Positions 1 to 11,034 of a stretch of DNA of 64,000 nucleotides are shown piece after piece. Positions within the stretch are counted from its first letter, which is position 1; every line of letters starts with the position of its first letter. The stretch spans positions 179,519,622 to 179,583,621 of the forward strand of contig NC_071388.1 in assembly GCF_022682495.2 (NCBI RefSeq), given 5' to 3'. Origin of the DNA: Desmodus rotundus. Taxonomy: Eukaryota > Chordata > Mammalia > Chiroptera > Phyllostomidae. A model generated the notes under the pieces. It was not told the DNA's origin, did not search any database, and saw only the letters and a program-made list of their open reading frames with translations. The translations under genes were made by a program, and so were the position numbers.

Positions 1-944
1 TGCTTTTAAAACGTTTTTAATGTTTAAGACTTTATTGACATCATTGTAGATAAGATAGGTTATTCAGTAAATGGTGTGGGACATGTGACTAACAATCAGG
101 AGACACGATAAAGTTAGATCATCACACATGAAAGTAAAATAGATTCTAGAGGATTTAATTTTGTAAATGTGAAAATAGATGAAAAATTTTAAGTACTGAG
201 AAGAAAATACAGAGATAGGAAGGCTCTCCCTGAGTCTGTAGTGCCTTATAGTAACACTGCGGAGAAGTGCTAACTTGGATAAATATATATGCCACTTATT
301 TGGTTACTTTCGTAGGATAACTTTTTGGAAGTAGAATTGTTAGTTTAAAGGATCTGCAACTCATTAAGCTTTTTGAAGAATCTTGTATATTTTCTTCCTG
401 AATGGCTGTAACAATTTACACACCCATAGGCAGGTAAGGGAGTGCCCATTGCCTACCCTCCTGGAGGCTCATACTCCTATCACTAGTTTAAGGTATTAGT
501 TCAGCTTTAATTTTCTCTTTCTCCTTAGATTGGTTGCTATCTGTTGTTTCTTTAAATAGAGTCTTAAAAAAATTAGTGAGATGAACCAACAGTTAAATAG
601 CAAATAATGTAGAGTTGGTTTAATTAATTAGTTATACAATGAAATACTATACAACCATCAAAAAGCATCCCTCTATATTAACTTACATGAAATATCATTT
701 ATAATATATTAAAGTATAATGTAAGTGATTTGATTCTATAATTAAATATAAATATGTATTTATATAAATGCATTTTCATGGAAATATTTGATAGTATGAA
801 CATATATATAACAAAGTAGTAAAGGCTATCTTTGGTTGGTAGGATTTCAAGTTATTTTAATATTAATTCCTTTATTTTGATTATTTATATTTTTAAATTA
901 AGAAAGATTTTGCATACTTGTGTAATGTAGACCTTACTTTAACA
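1..944. other. AT-rich unique DNA, no feature seen
   Basis: No open frame of note, no repeat I recognise. Several short runs of TA-rich sequence occur between 690 and 810. Confidence 0.5.
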
Positions 945-1081
945 GGCCATGTATACCTGACGCGTAGACACAGACAACAGTGTGGGGATGGCCGGAGGGA
1001 AGGGGCTGGGTGGAGGTGGGCAGAGAGGGGGGAAATGGGGACACCTGCAATAGTGTCAACAATAAAAATAAAGTTTAAAAA
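945..1081 (+). mobile_element. L1 3' end fragment (bat-type)
   Basis: A G-rich, C-poor stretch (980-1040) is followed by an AATAAA-containing A-rich tail (1060-1081). This is the layout of the 3' untranslated end of L1 elements in bat genomes, severely 5'-truncated. The antisense frame over it is an artefact of low C content. A second tail of the same kind lies at 59365-59600. Confidence 0.65.
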
Positions 1082-2261
1082 GGCCAAATGAATGTATGAT
1101 CTCTCTTCAATATTTTGGTTTATTTATTGACCTAATTTATTTGATTAATCAACACCTACATCATACAATTTTATCCTGGCACACGATAGTCATCCTATAG
1201 ATATTTATTTAACATCTCAAACAGAGCTATATATGTTGAGATCTATTATTTATTTATTAATAAATCATGTGCACTTTACTTGAAAAATGTTTGAGACAGC
1301 TTTTACTAAAATTTTATGCATAACAGTTAAAAATATCTAAGAGAATGAAAATTCAGTATATTAAAGTATTTCATGGTGGTGAAGAATCAATATGTCTTGA
1401 CCATCTATTCTATCAATTCTTTACAAGATCCTTTAGCTATATCCTTCCATAATGAGAGGAAAACAGTGGTAGAAAAAGATGGGAAACAATTCCATCAATT
1501 TCATTAACTTTAATTACAAATTGCATTATATTGAACACAAAGTTTAATAATGAGATCCCTGAAAGCATAACAAAACAATATAGTTATCGATTAAAAACAA
1601 CAACAAAAATAAACACACGTATTATTTCTTCAGGAGTGACTATTCATAACCTGAATAAGAGAAATTTTTTATATGGAATCTTATATATGGATGTTTAAAT
1701 AACTTACTGGGTAATAGTTCTAGTTTTCCTGGCAATGAAAAATGTTTTTTATACAGATATATCACTTATTGACTCTGCATTAAAAAAATAAATTTATCCA
1801 AAATATTTCAGTGGAAAGCTAACTAACCCAGGCCTAGCCACCACTTGTATGGTGAGCAGAGACTGCTACTCAGAACGCTTTGGGGAGTAGATGGGCACAC
1901 TCTCTTTTAGGCTCTATTTCTCAAATGTATTTTTTCAACTGACTGTTGGCAGGAATTGAATGGCACCCAGTTTAAGTCGGAGCTTTTTGGGCCAGTACCT
2001 GGAACACTAGAATTCTGTGTTATTGGTTGAAGTAGGACTCAAAAACCAAATGCCAGATTTGGTCCCAAGTTAATTCTGTTGTGACAATTGAAGATTTTGA
2101 TTCGTATTCTTTCTCCAGAACAAAGTCCCATCTCCACAGGGAGGGATCATTTTTTTTTCCAGTGAAGGTTTTTAATGTGATCAGGGACCTAGTGAGGACA
2201 CAATAGCAGAGCATGTATTTTTCATCGTGAGTATGCACACAATAGTAAACAACATCTATTA
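1082..2261. other. Unique AT-rich DNA
   Basis: I see no repeat or gene in this stretch. A small antisense frame (2020-2238) has no recognisable content. Confidence 0.45.
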
Positions 2262-2455
2262 ATAACAGCCAACATTTATTGCATCAACATCAGCGGAACT
2301 ATGCTCAGGACTTTACATGTATTGTCCCATTTAATCCTTGCATCATTTGGTACAGGCAGGATTATTTTTTCTTTATTTCACAGATTGGAAAGTAAGCGAC
2401 GTGCTTAAATTAGTAAGGGTTGGGGCTGAGACGGAACCCAGGTTGTCTCTCCGCC
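2262..2455 (-). mobile_element. MIR SINE, minus strand
   Basis: Reads as the reverse complement of MIR. The tail region (AACATTTATTG-like, then a TTTACATG-ATT block near 2310-2330) is followed by the core (CACAGAT near 2381) and ends in the ACCCAGG-like promoter-proximal part near 2437. A 100-residue open frame crosses it but follows the repeat, not a gene. Confidence 0.65.
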
Positions 2456-2765
2456 GTACTCAAGTCCTGACAATTTTGCTATCCCGCCTCTTAACAACCG
2501 TTTGCCTCCAACCTCCTGCCACCACCTTAGTTCAAGTCCTCATCACCTCTTGCCAGAATTCTGAGCCAGAGACACCCTTCATAGGTGTACTGCCAAAATT
2601 TGAAATGCAAATCAGTTTCACAAACATTATTTTTAGTTAGAAGATATCATTTTTTATTCTTGGGTCCGCAGAATGTTCTCTCAAATTTATCAAGAGTTTC
2701 ACATTTTAAAAAATGTCATGGGTTTTGTTTTTGTTTAACTACAAAGGAAAGGGGTGGGGGGAGGA

Positions 2766-2870
2766 AATTAACATTGATTGAGCCCCTAATATGTGCCAGG
2801 AAATGGTGCTTCATTAGTAAACCCCCTAAACAACCCTGTAAGGAGGATCGGGACTGGTATCTATTGATTG
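2766..2870 (-). mobile_element. MIR SINE fragment, minus strand
   Basis: Starts with the MIR 3' signature (ACATTGATTGAGC, then TATGTGCCAGG) and continues into the CCCTGTAAGGAGG block. Only the 3' part of the element is present. Confidence 0.6.
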
Positions 2871-3605
2871 CCTCTTCTGGTGCCCATGCTGAGCTCAATA
2901 CTTTGCATATGTTAATTAATATAGGGAGTTTTGGAGTTTAGGCTATTAAGTAGATGGTCAGTGTTCCCAACTCTCTGAGACTGAGCCCATAACATATTAC
3001 AGATCCTTGAGTTTCAAACAATTGATTTTTAACACATTAAAAATATGTGAATATTAATTGTGGTGAACCCAAGCAATAACTGAAGTAGTAAGAAACTAAA
3101 CTTTGCCTTTAAGTTAAAAAAATTATACTTTTTTTCCTGGAAGAAAGGTGTGGTTTGCTATGCCAACTTCCATAGAAATTGGGCGTGCTTGTCTTCAGAG
3201 TTCTGAGGCCATTTCTTCTTTCCTTTTGAATGCCTTGTAGCTGTCATACAATGGGGAGCAGAGAATGGTGCCTGAAGTGGAGTTGAAGCCAGGTCTTAAA
3301 TAATCGTTGGGTTTAAGAATTTACAGAACAATCTAGAGTCAGTAATTCTAATTTCCTACAAGGTATCATATTATAGCAGTGACTTTGTGTCTGTAACTAC
3401 CTGCTTACCTGTTCTTTCCCTGACACCTTCCTCTGAAATGGCCAGTTTGGGCACTCAAGGTGAGGAATGAATGGAGGACTATATATTAAACACAGATGAC
3501 TGATCTAGGCTGTTTCAGAGAATATGAGTCATTTAATTAAAATACTATGGTCTTAGGGCCTACGTGGGTGTCAGTTCTGTAAAGTGACTATCGATTTACC
3601 CCAGG
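2871..3605. other. Unique DNA, no feature seen
   Basis: Nothing recognisable apart from the 5-bp CCAGG duplication at its right edge (3601-3605), which belongs to the next element. Confidence 0.45.
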
Positions 3606-3967
3606 TATCTTTGTCAGCTCAGGCTGCTATGAAAAATATCATAGACTGGGTGACGTAAACAACAAACATAGCTCTAGGTGATAAGAAGCCCAAGGTCAAG
3701 GTGCCAGCAGATTTGCTCTCTGATAAGGTCCTCTTCCTACTTTGCTGAGGGCTTCTGGTTGTATTCTGACTTGAAGGGTGAGTGGGGTGGGGTAGCAAAC
3801 TCTCTGCCTCCTCTTACAAGGGCACAGATCCTATCATGAGACCCTATCCTCATGACTTCATTTAAACCTAATTACCTCTTAGAGTCTCACTTCCAAATAC
3901 TGTCACCTTCGGGACTAGGGTTTTAACATATGAGTTCTGGGGAGATGCAAACACTAAGTCCATAGCA
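3606..3967 (-). mobile_element. Solo MaLR LTR (MLT1-like), minus strand
   Basis: Reverse complement of an ERVL-MaLR long terminal repeat of the MLT1 type. On the minus strand it begins TGCTATGGACTTAGTG at 3967 and runs through the typical TATCCT-ATCATGAG block (about 3830) to the GCTGCTAT-rich end (3620s). CCAGG is found directly outside both ends (3601-3605 and 3968-3972), matching the 5-bp target duplication of retroviral-type integration. No internal region is present, so this is a recombined solo LTR with no coding content. Confidence 0.75.
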
Positions 3968-4253
3968 CCAGGGTTAAGTGTTCAGAATTCAGTTTTATTT
4001 TCATTGGTCTCTAGTGGGTAAGACAGATGAAATTGGGAAAGATGAATAACCTATGGCTCATTCAATTGTATTTTGTTTTGGTGGTACTCACCTCCACTAT
4101 CATATTTAGAAATATTAGGAGAAAATTCTCAGCAGAAAGTCCCTGACTGTGGAAACTTCTACCTTTTGTTGAATTAGATTCAACATTCAATATCTTCCAA
4201 ATGCCCCACATTTTCAATAGGGCTTCTTAAAAGTATCCTTTCCCTCTCTCAAT

Positions 4254-4257
<4 letters not shown>
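3968..4257. other. Unique DNA
   Basis: No feature beyond the right-hand CCAGG duplication at 3968-3972. Confidence 0.4.

Positions 4258-4286
<29 letters not shown>
4258..4286. repeat. (AC)n microsatellite
   Basis: Uninterrupted 29-base AC dinucleotide run, likely length-polymorphic. Confidence 0.95.
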
Positions 4287-4288
<2 letters not shown>

Positions 4289-5474
4289 GAGGATATTTTT
4301 CTTTGGGTGCTGTGGCATTTTCCATGACATAGGATGCTCGAGGCTCCACAGGAGGCTACGGTCAGATAATACAGAATGGGGGTCAGGAGTTGGTTGGGAG
4401 TGAGGGGGCTGAGGGAAAAGGGATGTCAAACTAATTATCGATCAATTTACCATGTCTATTTAGTAAGTCAGTCAGTCTCCAGATACTTTTGTAGTCTTTA
4501 AGGAAGACAAATGTTCACAGTTTAAATATCCCTAAATATATAACAGATGAACAAGCATGCTTTGGTGTGTAAATGCTGCATAGATTCAGAACCATCAAAA
4601 AGCCCCTCAAAAACGCTTTTCCATCTGCTTCTTCTAACTACATATCACACATCCTGGCAGTGCACTTCACAGTGGTGTGAAAGATAGGTTCAAAGCCAAC
4701 CTGGCAAAATCTATTTATCTTTTTTCCCTCCCCCAAATGTGTTTCTTTGTGCAGCAAAACTAGCAAACATATATAGGAACAAGGTGCCAGGGCTAAGAGG
4801 AGGCACTTGTCAGGCCTTAATCGTTCAGGAGAAAGTCTGCTTCATATTATACTCTAAAACACTGACGTGAAATTGCATCATCTTAGAAAGGATGAGTTGG
4901 AGAAGCGCCGGGTTCTCTGTTCCTGGTCAAACCCACTCCTGAGCATTGATTGCCTCGTGTCCAGTGAGACTTGTAAGTTGCCTTAAGCAGCCCATCGATG
5001 GAGTGGCCAGAAGAGCCCCCTGTGGGAAGTGTGTAGTAGCTTTTCCTCCGAAGAGGGTGCTTTAGTTCTCACTGAAGTAATTGTATGTAAATCAGAAGGT
5101 GGATTTATGAGAGGCATGCTCTGTTTTTATTCAAGACAGCTCTCAAGTACAATCTTCTCGTGCCTTGCTGAGAAGTGTGGACTTTTGTAAGCAATATGCC
5201 AATCTATGTGAAAACAGTGGTTGGAGTTACCAACCTACTAATAAAGTTTTCTTACTTGAAATGGTACAATAGTTAGTTTTTCTAGATAATGAATACTTAT
5301 ATTTCATCAGGTAAGAAGTACCCAGAAAGGAATTATTCATAGCTACCTCTCACATTACGATATATATTATCAAATTATGTCAACATATCATAGAGATGAC
5401 CTATTGCTCTTTCATTATATCTTTTACTGATGCTTCTGTCTAGTGAAGAGTGAAGATAGTATTGTCTTATAGAA
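4287..5474. other. Unique DNA
   Basis: No repeat recognised. The part from about 4880 to 5050 has more C and G than its surroundings and holds a weak CTCF-like match on the minus strand at 5013-5026. Confidence 0.4.
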
Positions 5475-5508
5475 AATACTATTCTATTACAAAATAGTAT
5501 TGTAATAG
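5475..5508. repeat. Two overlapping, mutually exclusive hairpins
   Basis: AATACTATT (5475-5483) pairs perfectly with AATAGTATT (5493-5501). The 9-base loop of that hairpin, CTATTACAA (5484-5492), is itself the perfect complement of TTGTAATAG (5500-5508). Only one of the two 9-bp stems can form at a time. The sequence is AT-rich, so chance or slippage is a plausible origin. Confidence 0.8.
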
Positions 5509-5950
5509 TATTGTGCTACAGGGTAGGAGATGATATTATGTTTTCTAGCAGTCAATAAAAATAAAACAAAGTAATCATATCTTTACTTTAAGGTGAAAAC
5601 TATATTTTGCCTCAAATTAACTGGTCCTTTTGGATAAACAGCAAGAACAATCCTAGAGTTACTTTATGATTTATATTGACACTGATAAAGAGTTGAGAAT
5701 TTGCTCAATTTCATCATTTTTCTTGTGATAACTTAGTAATTGGTACATTGGTCTTACCTAAGTGACATTCAGCACACTGATTCTCCTGTGGTGGTATCAT
5801 GAGACATTTGGTGGGAGAGCAGAGATTCCCTTCATCTCACTGACACCAAAGAGTGATGCAGTTTCTCAGTTAACGTGTTTCATTTCTGTGGCACAGTGTT
5901 GGACTCCCAGGCAGTCAAAATGTTGTTTTGGAATGACTTTTTTTCCCATA

Positions 5951-6020
5951 TTTTTTTATTGTTCAAGTATAGTTGTCTCGATTTGCCCCCACCACTCCCC
6001 CTACTCCAGCCATCCCCACT
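5951..6020 (-). mobile_element. L1 3' end fragment, minus strand
   Basis: TTTTATTGTTCAAGTATAG followed by a C-rich stretch (5985-6018) is the reverse complement of the bat-type L1 3' end: a G-rich block, then ATACTTGAACAATAAAA. Only about 70 bases remain. Target duplications were not found. Confidence 0.6.
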
Positions 6021-6169
6021 TTTGATCTGCAATTTTTTACACTTCTTGAACATTTTATTCTTTTTGAATATTTTCATGATTTAAATCTGAAAAACTTTTT
6101 ACTTATGTGTTTGTTCCACAAATATTTATATTCTGGTGAAAATAAAACAAATGTGGTCCTTCACATATG

Positions 6170-7056
6170 AGGCTTATCTTGCGTAAGAAGAACAAATAAG
6201 TGAGAAAACAAACATACTCTCTGTGTATGTACGTATACATATCTTCATTCATTCTCATTCATTCATTCTTGTAATTGCTGTGTGTAATTACAAATTACAA
6301 TCATAAAGGAGATAATCAGGGTGCAATAACAGGGAATTATGGGCAAAAAGATCTCCTTAGGTCAAGTAATAAAGAAATCAAGGCTTCAAAGACCTGACAG
6401 TAGGCCAGCATCTAGAACCACATAAAGGGAAATGGGCAGCCCAAGCAGAGGGGTGGGATTCACAGGCAGGAAAGACTTTCTTGTGTTTATGGAACTAAAG
6501 AAAGGTCAGGTTGCCCGTAGCCGCTTATGAAGGTGGGGGAGTAATAAGAAATGAAGCTAGAGTTGGAAACCAGCTCAGTTTGTTGAGCAATCTAGACTTT
6601 ATTCCAAGTGTAATGGGAAGCCACTAAAGGGGTTAAGCCAGATGTGACAGGATCCAAGTATTTGTCTGGTTTTACCGTGATCACTCTGGTGCTGCCTGGA
6701 AAACAGGTTGGAAAGAGGCAAGAGTAAAATCTGGGAGAGCAGTAAGAAGGCTATTGTGGGAAACCAAATAAGATATAATGGTGTCTTGTACTAGGAATGA
6801 TGAGAGCATGGAAAGAGAGAAACAGTTGTATTCAATAAATATTTGGGAATTGGTGAACATATTAATAACTATTTGTTCATCAAGGATGAGAGAAATTGGA
6901 TGGGGTGGTATCAGCTTTCTGGCTCACGCAATTCTAAATAATGGTAGAGACGGAAGAGACTGGGGAAGACCAGGTTTGCAGCAAAATCAAGGGATCAGTT
7001 TTAAACAGGTTAAATTTAAAACTTTGAGAGAATCCATTCCATCCCAGAAGAAATAC
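6170..7056 (-). mobile_element. L2 LINE, minus strand, about 0.9 kb
   Basis: Successive blocks match the reverse complement of L2. Examples are the region around 6600-6640 (TTTATTCCAAGTGTAATGGGAAGCC as recognised in pieces), GATCACTCTGG at 6679, AGGCTATTG at 6747, and the CAAGGATGAG block at 6880. In the sense direction this is the C-terminal reverse-transcriptase part and 3' region of L2, with frames destroyed. The 94-residue open frame at 6778-7062 is antisense to the element and not a gene. Confidence 0.75.
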
Positions 7057-7310
7057 AAATAATCAGAGCTAATATTTACTGAGAAGTCACTGTGCCATCA
7101 ACTTTTCTAAATGTATGTCATAAATCATTAGTCCTAAAACTTCCCTAAGAGGTAAAAGATTACTGCTGTTTTCCTTGTCCCATGAGGACACTGAGGCTCA
7201 GAGAGGTTACAAAAATGAAAAATAAAAAACATGTACAGGTAGCAAATGGAGGACCTGGGAGTCAAACTTGCGTAGTCTGGCCCAAGAACCTCTCATCCTA
7301 CTAACCACCT
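7057..7310 (-). mobile_element. MIR SINE, minus strand
   Basis: Nearly full-length MIR read backwards: AATATTTACTGAG tail near 7068, GAGGACACTGAGGCTCAGAG core at 7183-7202, and AGTCTGGCCC-like promoter-proximal sequence near 7275. It directly abuts the L2 copy. Confidence 0.8.
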
Positions 7311-7904
7311 GTGACCGATTCTGGTGTCCAGAAGCTGGGATCCAACTTGAGAGGTGTTAGCGAACAGACATTGTGTGAAGAGGAGAAGAGCTCTGTGCTT
7401 TACTTCCTTCTCTGTTACAAACTGTGCTTCTATTATTTAACCCCAACTCTTCCTGAATAGAGCTTCCAGGGTTTAAATACTCTGGGATTTGGGGTGTTGA
7501 TATGGCTCCTATTTTCATAACAGGGTGAAGGTACATAGAGCTGTTCTAATATCCATCATTGCAAAGGTTATTTCCAAACCTTATTCTAATCATAGCACCA
7601 GGTGTAAAACAAAAATGTTGGCAAATATATAAACAGATCAGATTGGGGGGGCTCCTCTAAGAAAGGTGAAAGACGTTGAGAATGGAGGGTTGGCTGAGGC
7701 CCCACAACTGTGGTCTCCCAGTCACCTACTCCCAACTGCAGAAGCCCTTCTGAGGGTTTCAGGAAGTGTGGCTAAAAAATATGTATAACAACAGTATGGT
7801 TGGAAAATATGGTTTGAAGTAGCTTTTGAATGAGTGACAAGCTAAAACACTTACAGGGACTTCTAGGTAAATAAGGTAGGAAAGGGGAAAACAGAACATT
7901 GTGT
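7311..7904. other. Unique DNA
   Basis: No recognisable feature. Confidence 0.4.
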
Positions 7905-8119
7905 TACTATAATGGTGGGTTGTAAATTGCTTTTAATTATGCTGTAAAAGTTAAAGGACAAAAGTATTAAAAACAATTATAACTAAATTAGGTTATGGAT
8001 ACATAATATAAATAGGTGTGAATTGTGACACCAATGGTGTATAGTGTGGGGGAGAAAAAGTGAAATATTTTTTCTTGTATGCGAGTGAAGTTTAGTTGTT
8101 ATCAACTTTAAATAGACTG

Positions 8120-8175
8120 TTATAACTTTTATATATATGTGTATATATATTTATATACATATATAAATAAATAAT
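8120..8175. repeat. TA-rich imperfect palindrome
   Basis: Alternating TATATATG/CATATATA sequence inside the L1 spacer, able to fold on itself; probably decayed (TA)n. Confidence 0.5.
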
Positions 8176-9378
8176 TTTTTTAATGTAAGCTCCTTGGCAA
8201 CCACAAAGAAAATACCTATAGAAGTTGAGAGAGAGAGAGGGAGGAATCAAAACCTGTTAATACAAAAAAAAAAAAACCCACAAAGGAAGATAGAAGGAGA
8301 AAAAATGTCCAAGTAAGTACAAGAAAAACAGAAAACAATGAACAAAATGGCAATGGTAAATCATTCTCTATCATTGATCACTTTAAATGTAAATGAACCA
8401 AACCCCCCAATTAAAGGACACAGAATAGCTAAATGAATAAAAAACAAAACACCCTCCACCACAACAAAACCAAGATCTACTGGTAGTCTGCAAGAAATTC
8501 ACTTTGGATTTGAAGACACACAGCCTGGAAGTGAAGGGATAAAAAATATTCTATGCAAATGGTAAGCAAAAGAAATCCGGAACGGATATACTAAGAACAA
8601 AGTAGAATGTAAGTAAAAAGTGGTCTCTAGAGACAAAAAAGGCCACACGTAACGGTAAAAGAGTCCGTTTAGCAGGAAGATATGGCAATTGTAAATATAT
8701 ATGCATCAACATCAGAACACCTAAGTACATACCATAAGTATTCATAGATTTAAAAGGAGGAATTTACAGCAGCATAATAATAATAGGAGACTTGGCACAC
8801 CACTCTCATTCAGACAAAAGGAAAAAATCAATAAAGAAACAGTGGACTTAACACACACTATAGACCAACTAAACCTAAAAGAAACAAACAGAGTTTTCCA
8901 CCCTACAATAGAAGAATATACACTTTTCTCAAGAATATCCTGAATCATTCTCCAGGTTAGATCACTTGTTAAGCCACAAAAAAAGTCTTAAAAATTTAAG
9001 AAGACTGAAATCAGACCAAATGCCTTTTCCAACCACAATGGAACGAAACAAATAAATAGCAGCAACAAAATGGGAAAATGCACAAATAAATGGAAACTAA
9101 ATACACACTCAAAAAACCACTGGATCAAAAAGGAAATAAAAAAGGAATTAAAGAGTATCTCAAGACAAACAAAAACAAAAACACAGCCTACAGAAACTTG
9201 CAGGATGTAGCAACCTTTATACTTTATGGAACTAGAAAAGGAAGAACAAGGTGAACTCAAAGTTAACAAAATTAAGGAAATAAATATTGAAGCAGAAGTA
9301 AACAGAGTAGAAAAACAATAGAAAAAAATTAAAACTAAGAGGTATATTTTGAAAAAAAATTGGCAAACCCTTAGCTAG

Positions 9379-9381
<3 letters not shown>

Positions 9382-9441
<60 letters not shown>
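9382..9441. repeat. (GA)30 microsatellite inside L1
   Basis: Sixty uninterrupted bases of GA. It sits at the purine-rich AAGAAAAAAAGAGAGAGG position of the surrounding L1 ORF2, which is the likely seed. The long antisense serine-leucine frame across it is a product of the repeat. Confidence 0.95.
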
Positions 9442-9444
<3 letters not shown>

Positions 9445-9470
9445 GACTCAAATAAGTTAGGGAAGGGGAC

Positions 9471-10194
9471 TAGGTCTTTTATATTAAATAGGTGGTCATG
9501 TCCTTCATTTCACACAGAAATATACTTACTTCTAAGCTCATAGAAAACATGATCTTCCAATTTCATTTTTTATTATGTAACTTTTGATGGTGATATGGTA
9601 GCAGAGACAGTGATATAAATGGGATTTTTAAAAGCCTCAGGAAATATTGGAAATTGAGGCAAAGGGAATCTAGGCTGCATCTAACGGGGCAGCTGCTGCT
9701 CAGTCTGCGAGAAGGTGGGCAATGTTGCTTCAGTCACCTGAATGTTTAAAGGAAGTTTCAAATTCAGATTTTTATATAAAATCTCCTGATTTTTAAATAT
9801 TCGCCTGATATTTTTAAATACTTCGCTGGCTGAGTAAAACACAACTGTAAGTCAAATCTCTCCCAGCCTGTTGGTTACTGATCTGTGAACCTGCTTTAAA
9901 AGAATCCATACTTGCCAATGTGACATATGAAAACCTTTGAGGACACCCAATATTCGGTGTGTTTGAGCCGAGTTCTCATTATAAGCTATAGAAAATTCTG
10001 GGTACTAGTTACTTATATACTATAAACTATGTAATATAAACCATAAAATAAAATAGACATGCTAATTCTGAAAGATGAGTTCAATGCCCGGGCCTATCAC
10101 CTAGGCCCAAAGCACTTCATACCTGCCGAACCTCTGTCAGAGATGCCCTGTGAAATCGGAAAACTTAATCTTTTGTAAATTGGCAAGAACACTG
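9471..10194. other. Unique DNA
   Basis: No recognised repeat or gene. Confidence 0.4.
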
Positions 10195-10385
10195 ATTTTG
10201 GTAGTTGAATATATGTTTAAATTCTGTACCTTCTGTGTGACTTCAGGCAAATTGCTTACAATCTCTTAGGCTTATTTTCCTGAATTGTAAATATGGTGCT
10301 AATGATACATTTGTAATGAGTATATAAAGATTAGACTAGGTAAAAAATACCTGACATGTAGTAGATGCCCAGTCATTAGAGATTA
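10195..10385 (+). mobile_element. MIR SINE, plus strand
   Basis: TGTGTGACTTCAGGCAAATTGC (in part at 10233-10254), then an ATCTCTTAGGCTTATTTTCC-like block and the tail ACATGTAGTAGATGCCCAGT give the order of MIR core and 3' end. Confidence 0.65.
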
Positions 10386-11034
10386 TATCTTTATATGCAT
10401 TGCTTTCTCACAACATAACATGCTCCCAAAGTATATAAGGATGATTGAATTCAGAATCTGTATGGGGTGTCGAATACAATGCTAAATATTCCTGTTATGT
10501 TAGTTATCATTATTATTGGTAACAGAGGTCCTATGTTACCCAAAGGTGTAAGTGAATAGTTGCTCGCACAGCTCGGGACCGTAGCTCTGGTCTGTGGAGT
10601 CACAGTTCTGATTAACCCTGGCCAGGCTCAGTGGTCATATTCTCACGCTTGGGAGAGCAGGTACCCGCGCAATTTCTCTAAAATCCCAGTTGATTTATTT
10701 GTGTGTTGTTTCTTTGGTTTTCAGTCAGTATATTTCTCAAAGTATCCTGCACAGCAAGAATGAATTTTCTCTAAGATTTTGGGATACTCCAATTTTACGG
10801 GAATGTTCCTTGTATCAACACCTATTTTAGAAAAATTCAAAATACCCTACTACAGAAAACAATCTTTCTAGAAGTTTCCATCATAAATGACCAGAGCTGT
10901 TACTTTTGTCACTTTACAATCATTACAAGTCTTACTGAAAAGGTTCTTTTCCATTCTGTCTAGACACCTTTTCCTAGACAACATCCTGAAACATAACAAT
11001 AAGTACAAAAATGACCATATTACATCAAACATAC
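10386..11034. other. Mostly unique DNA downstream of the exon-like frame
   Basis: The part at 10560-10680 is locally richer in C and G with a few CpGs and is followed by a GTACCC donor-like site at 10661, but has no ATG start and no recognisable protein. On the minus strand, 10868-11034 continues the open frame of the upstream exon-like segment with AT-rich third positions, which is more like intron than coding sequence. Confidence 0.35.

Larger units (their letters stand above)
7905..9470 (+). mobile_element. Old L1 (L1M-type): ORF1-ORF2 spacer and ORF2 start
   Basis: From about 7905 the sequence follows the inter-ORF spacer of old mammalian L1s (GTTAAAGGACAAAAGTATTA at 7949; AACCACAAAGAAAATACC near 8199). 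From about 8375 (ACTTTAAATGTAAATG) it enters the endonuclease half of ORF2, continuing to the ACTAGAAAAGG block at 9230 and the CTTAGCTAGACTGAGAG block at 9370. Stops and frameshifts interrupt every frame. About 100 bases expected around 9210 appear to be missing. A (GA)30 tract has grown at 9382-9441, after which L1-like sequence resumes briefly (ATGACTCAAATAA). Confidence 0.8.

Noticed and set aside
2338..2640. 100-residue plus-strand frame
   Set aside because: Starts inside a minus-strand MIR and has no known content.
9232..9444. Serine-leucine repeat protein frame
   Set aside because: Direct translation of the (GA)n microsatellite on the minus strand.
10560..10763. Signal-peptide-like frame ending in QAQWSYSHAW
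   Set aside because: No ATG start, no recognisable homologue, no supporting splice acceptor of quality; GC patch only.
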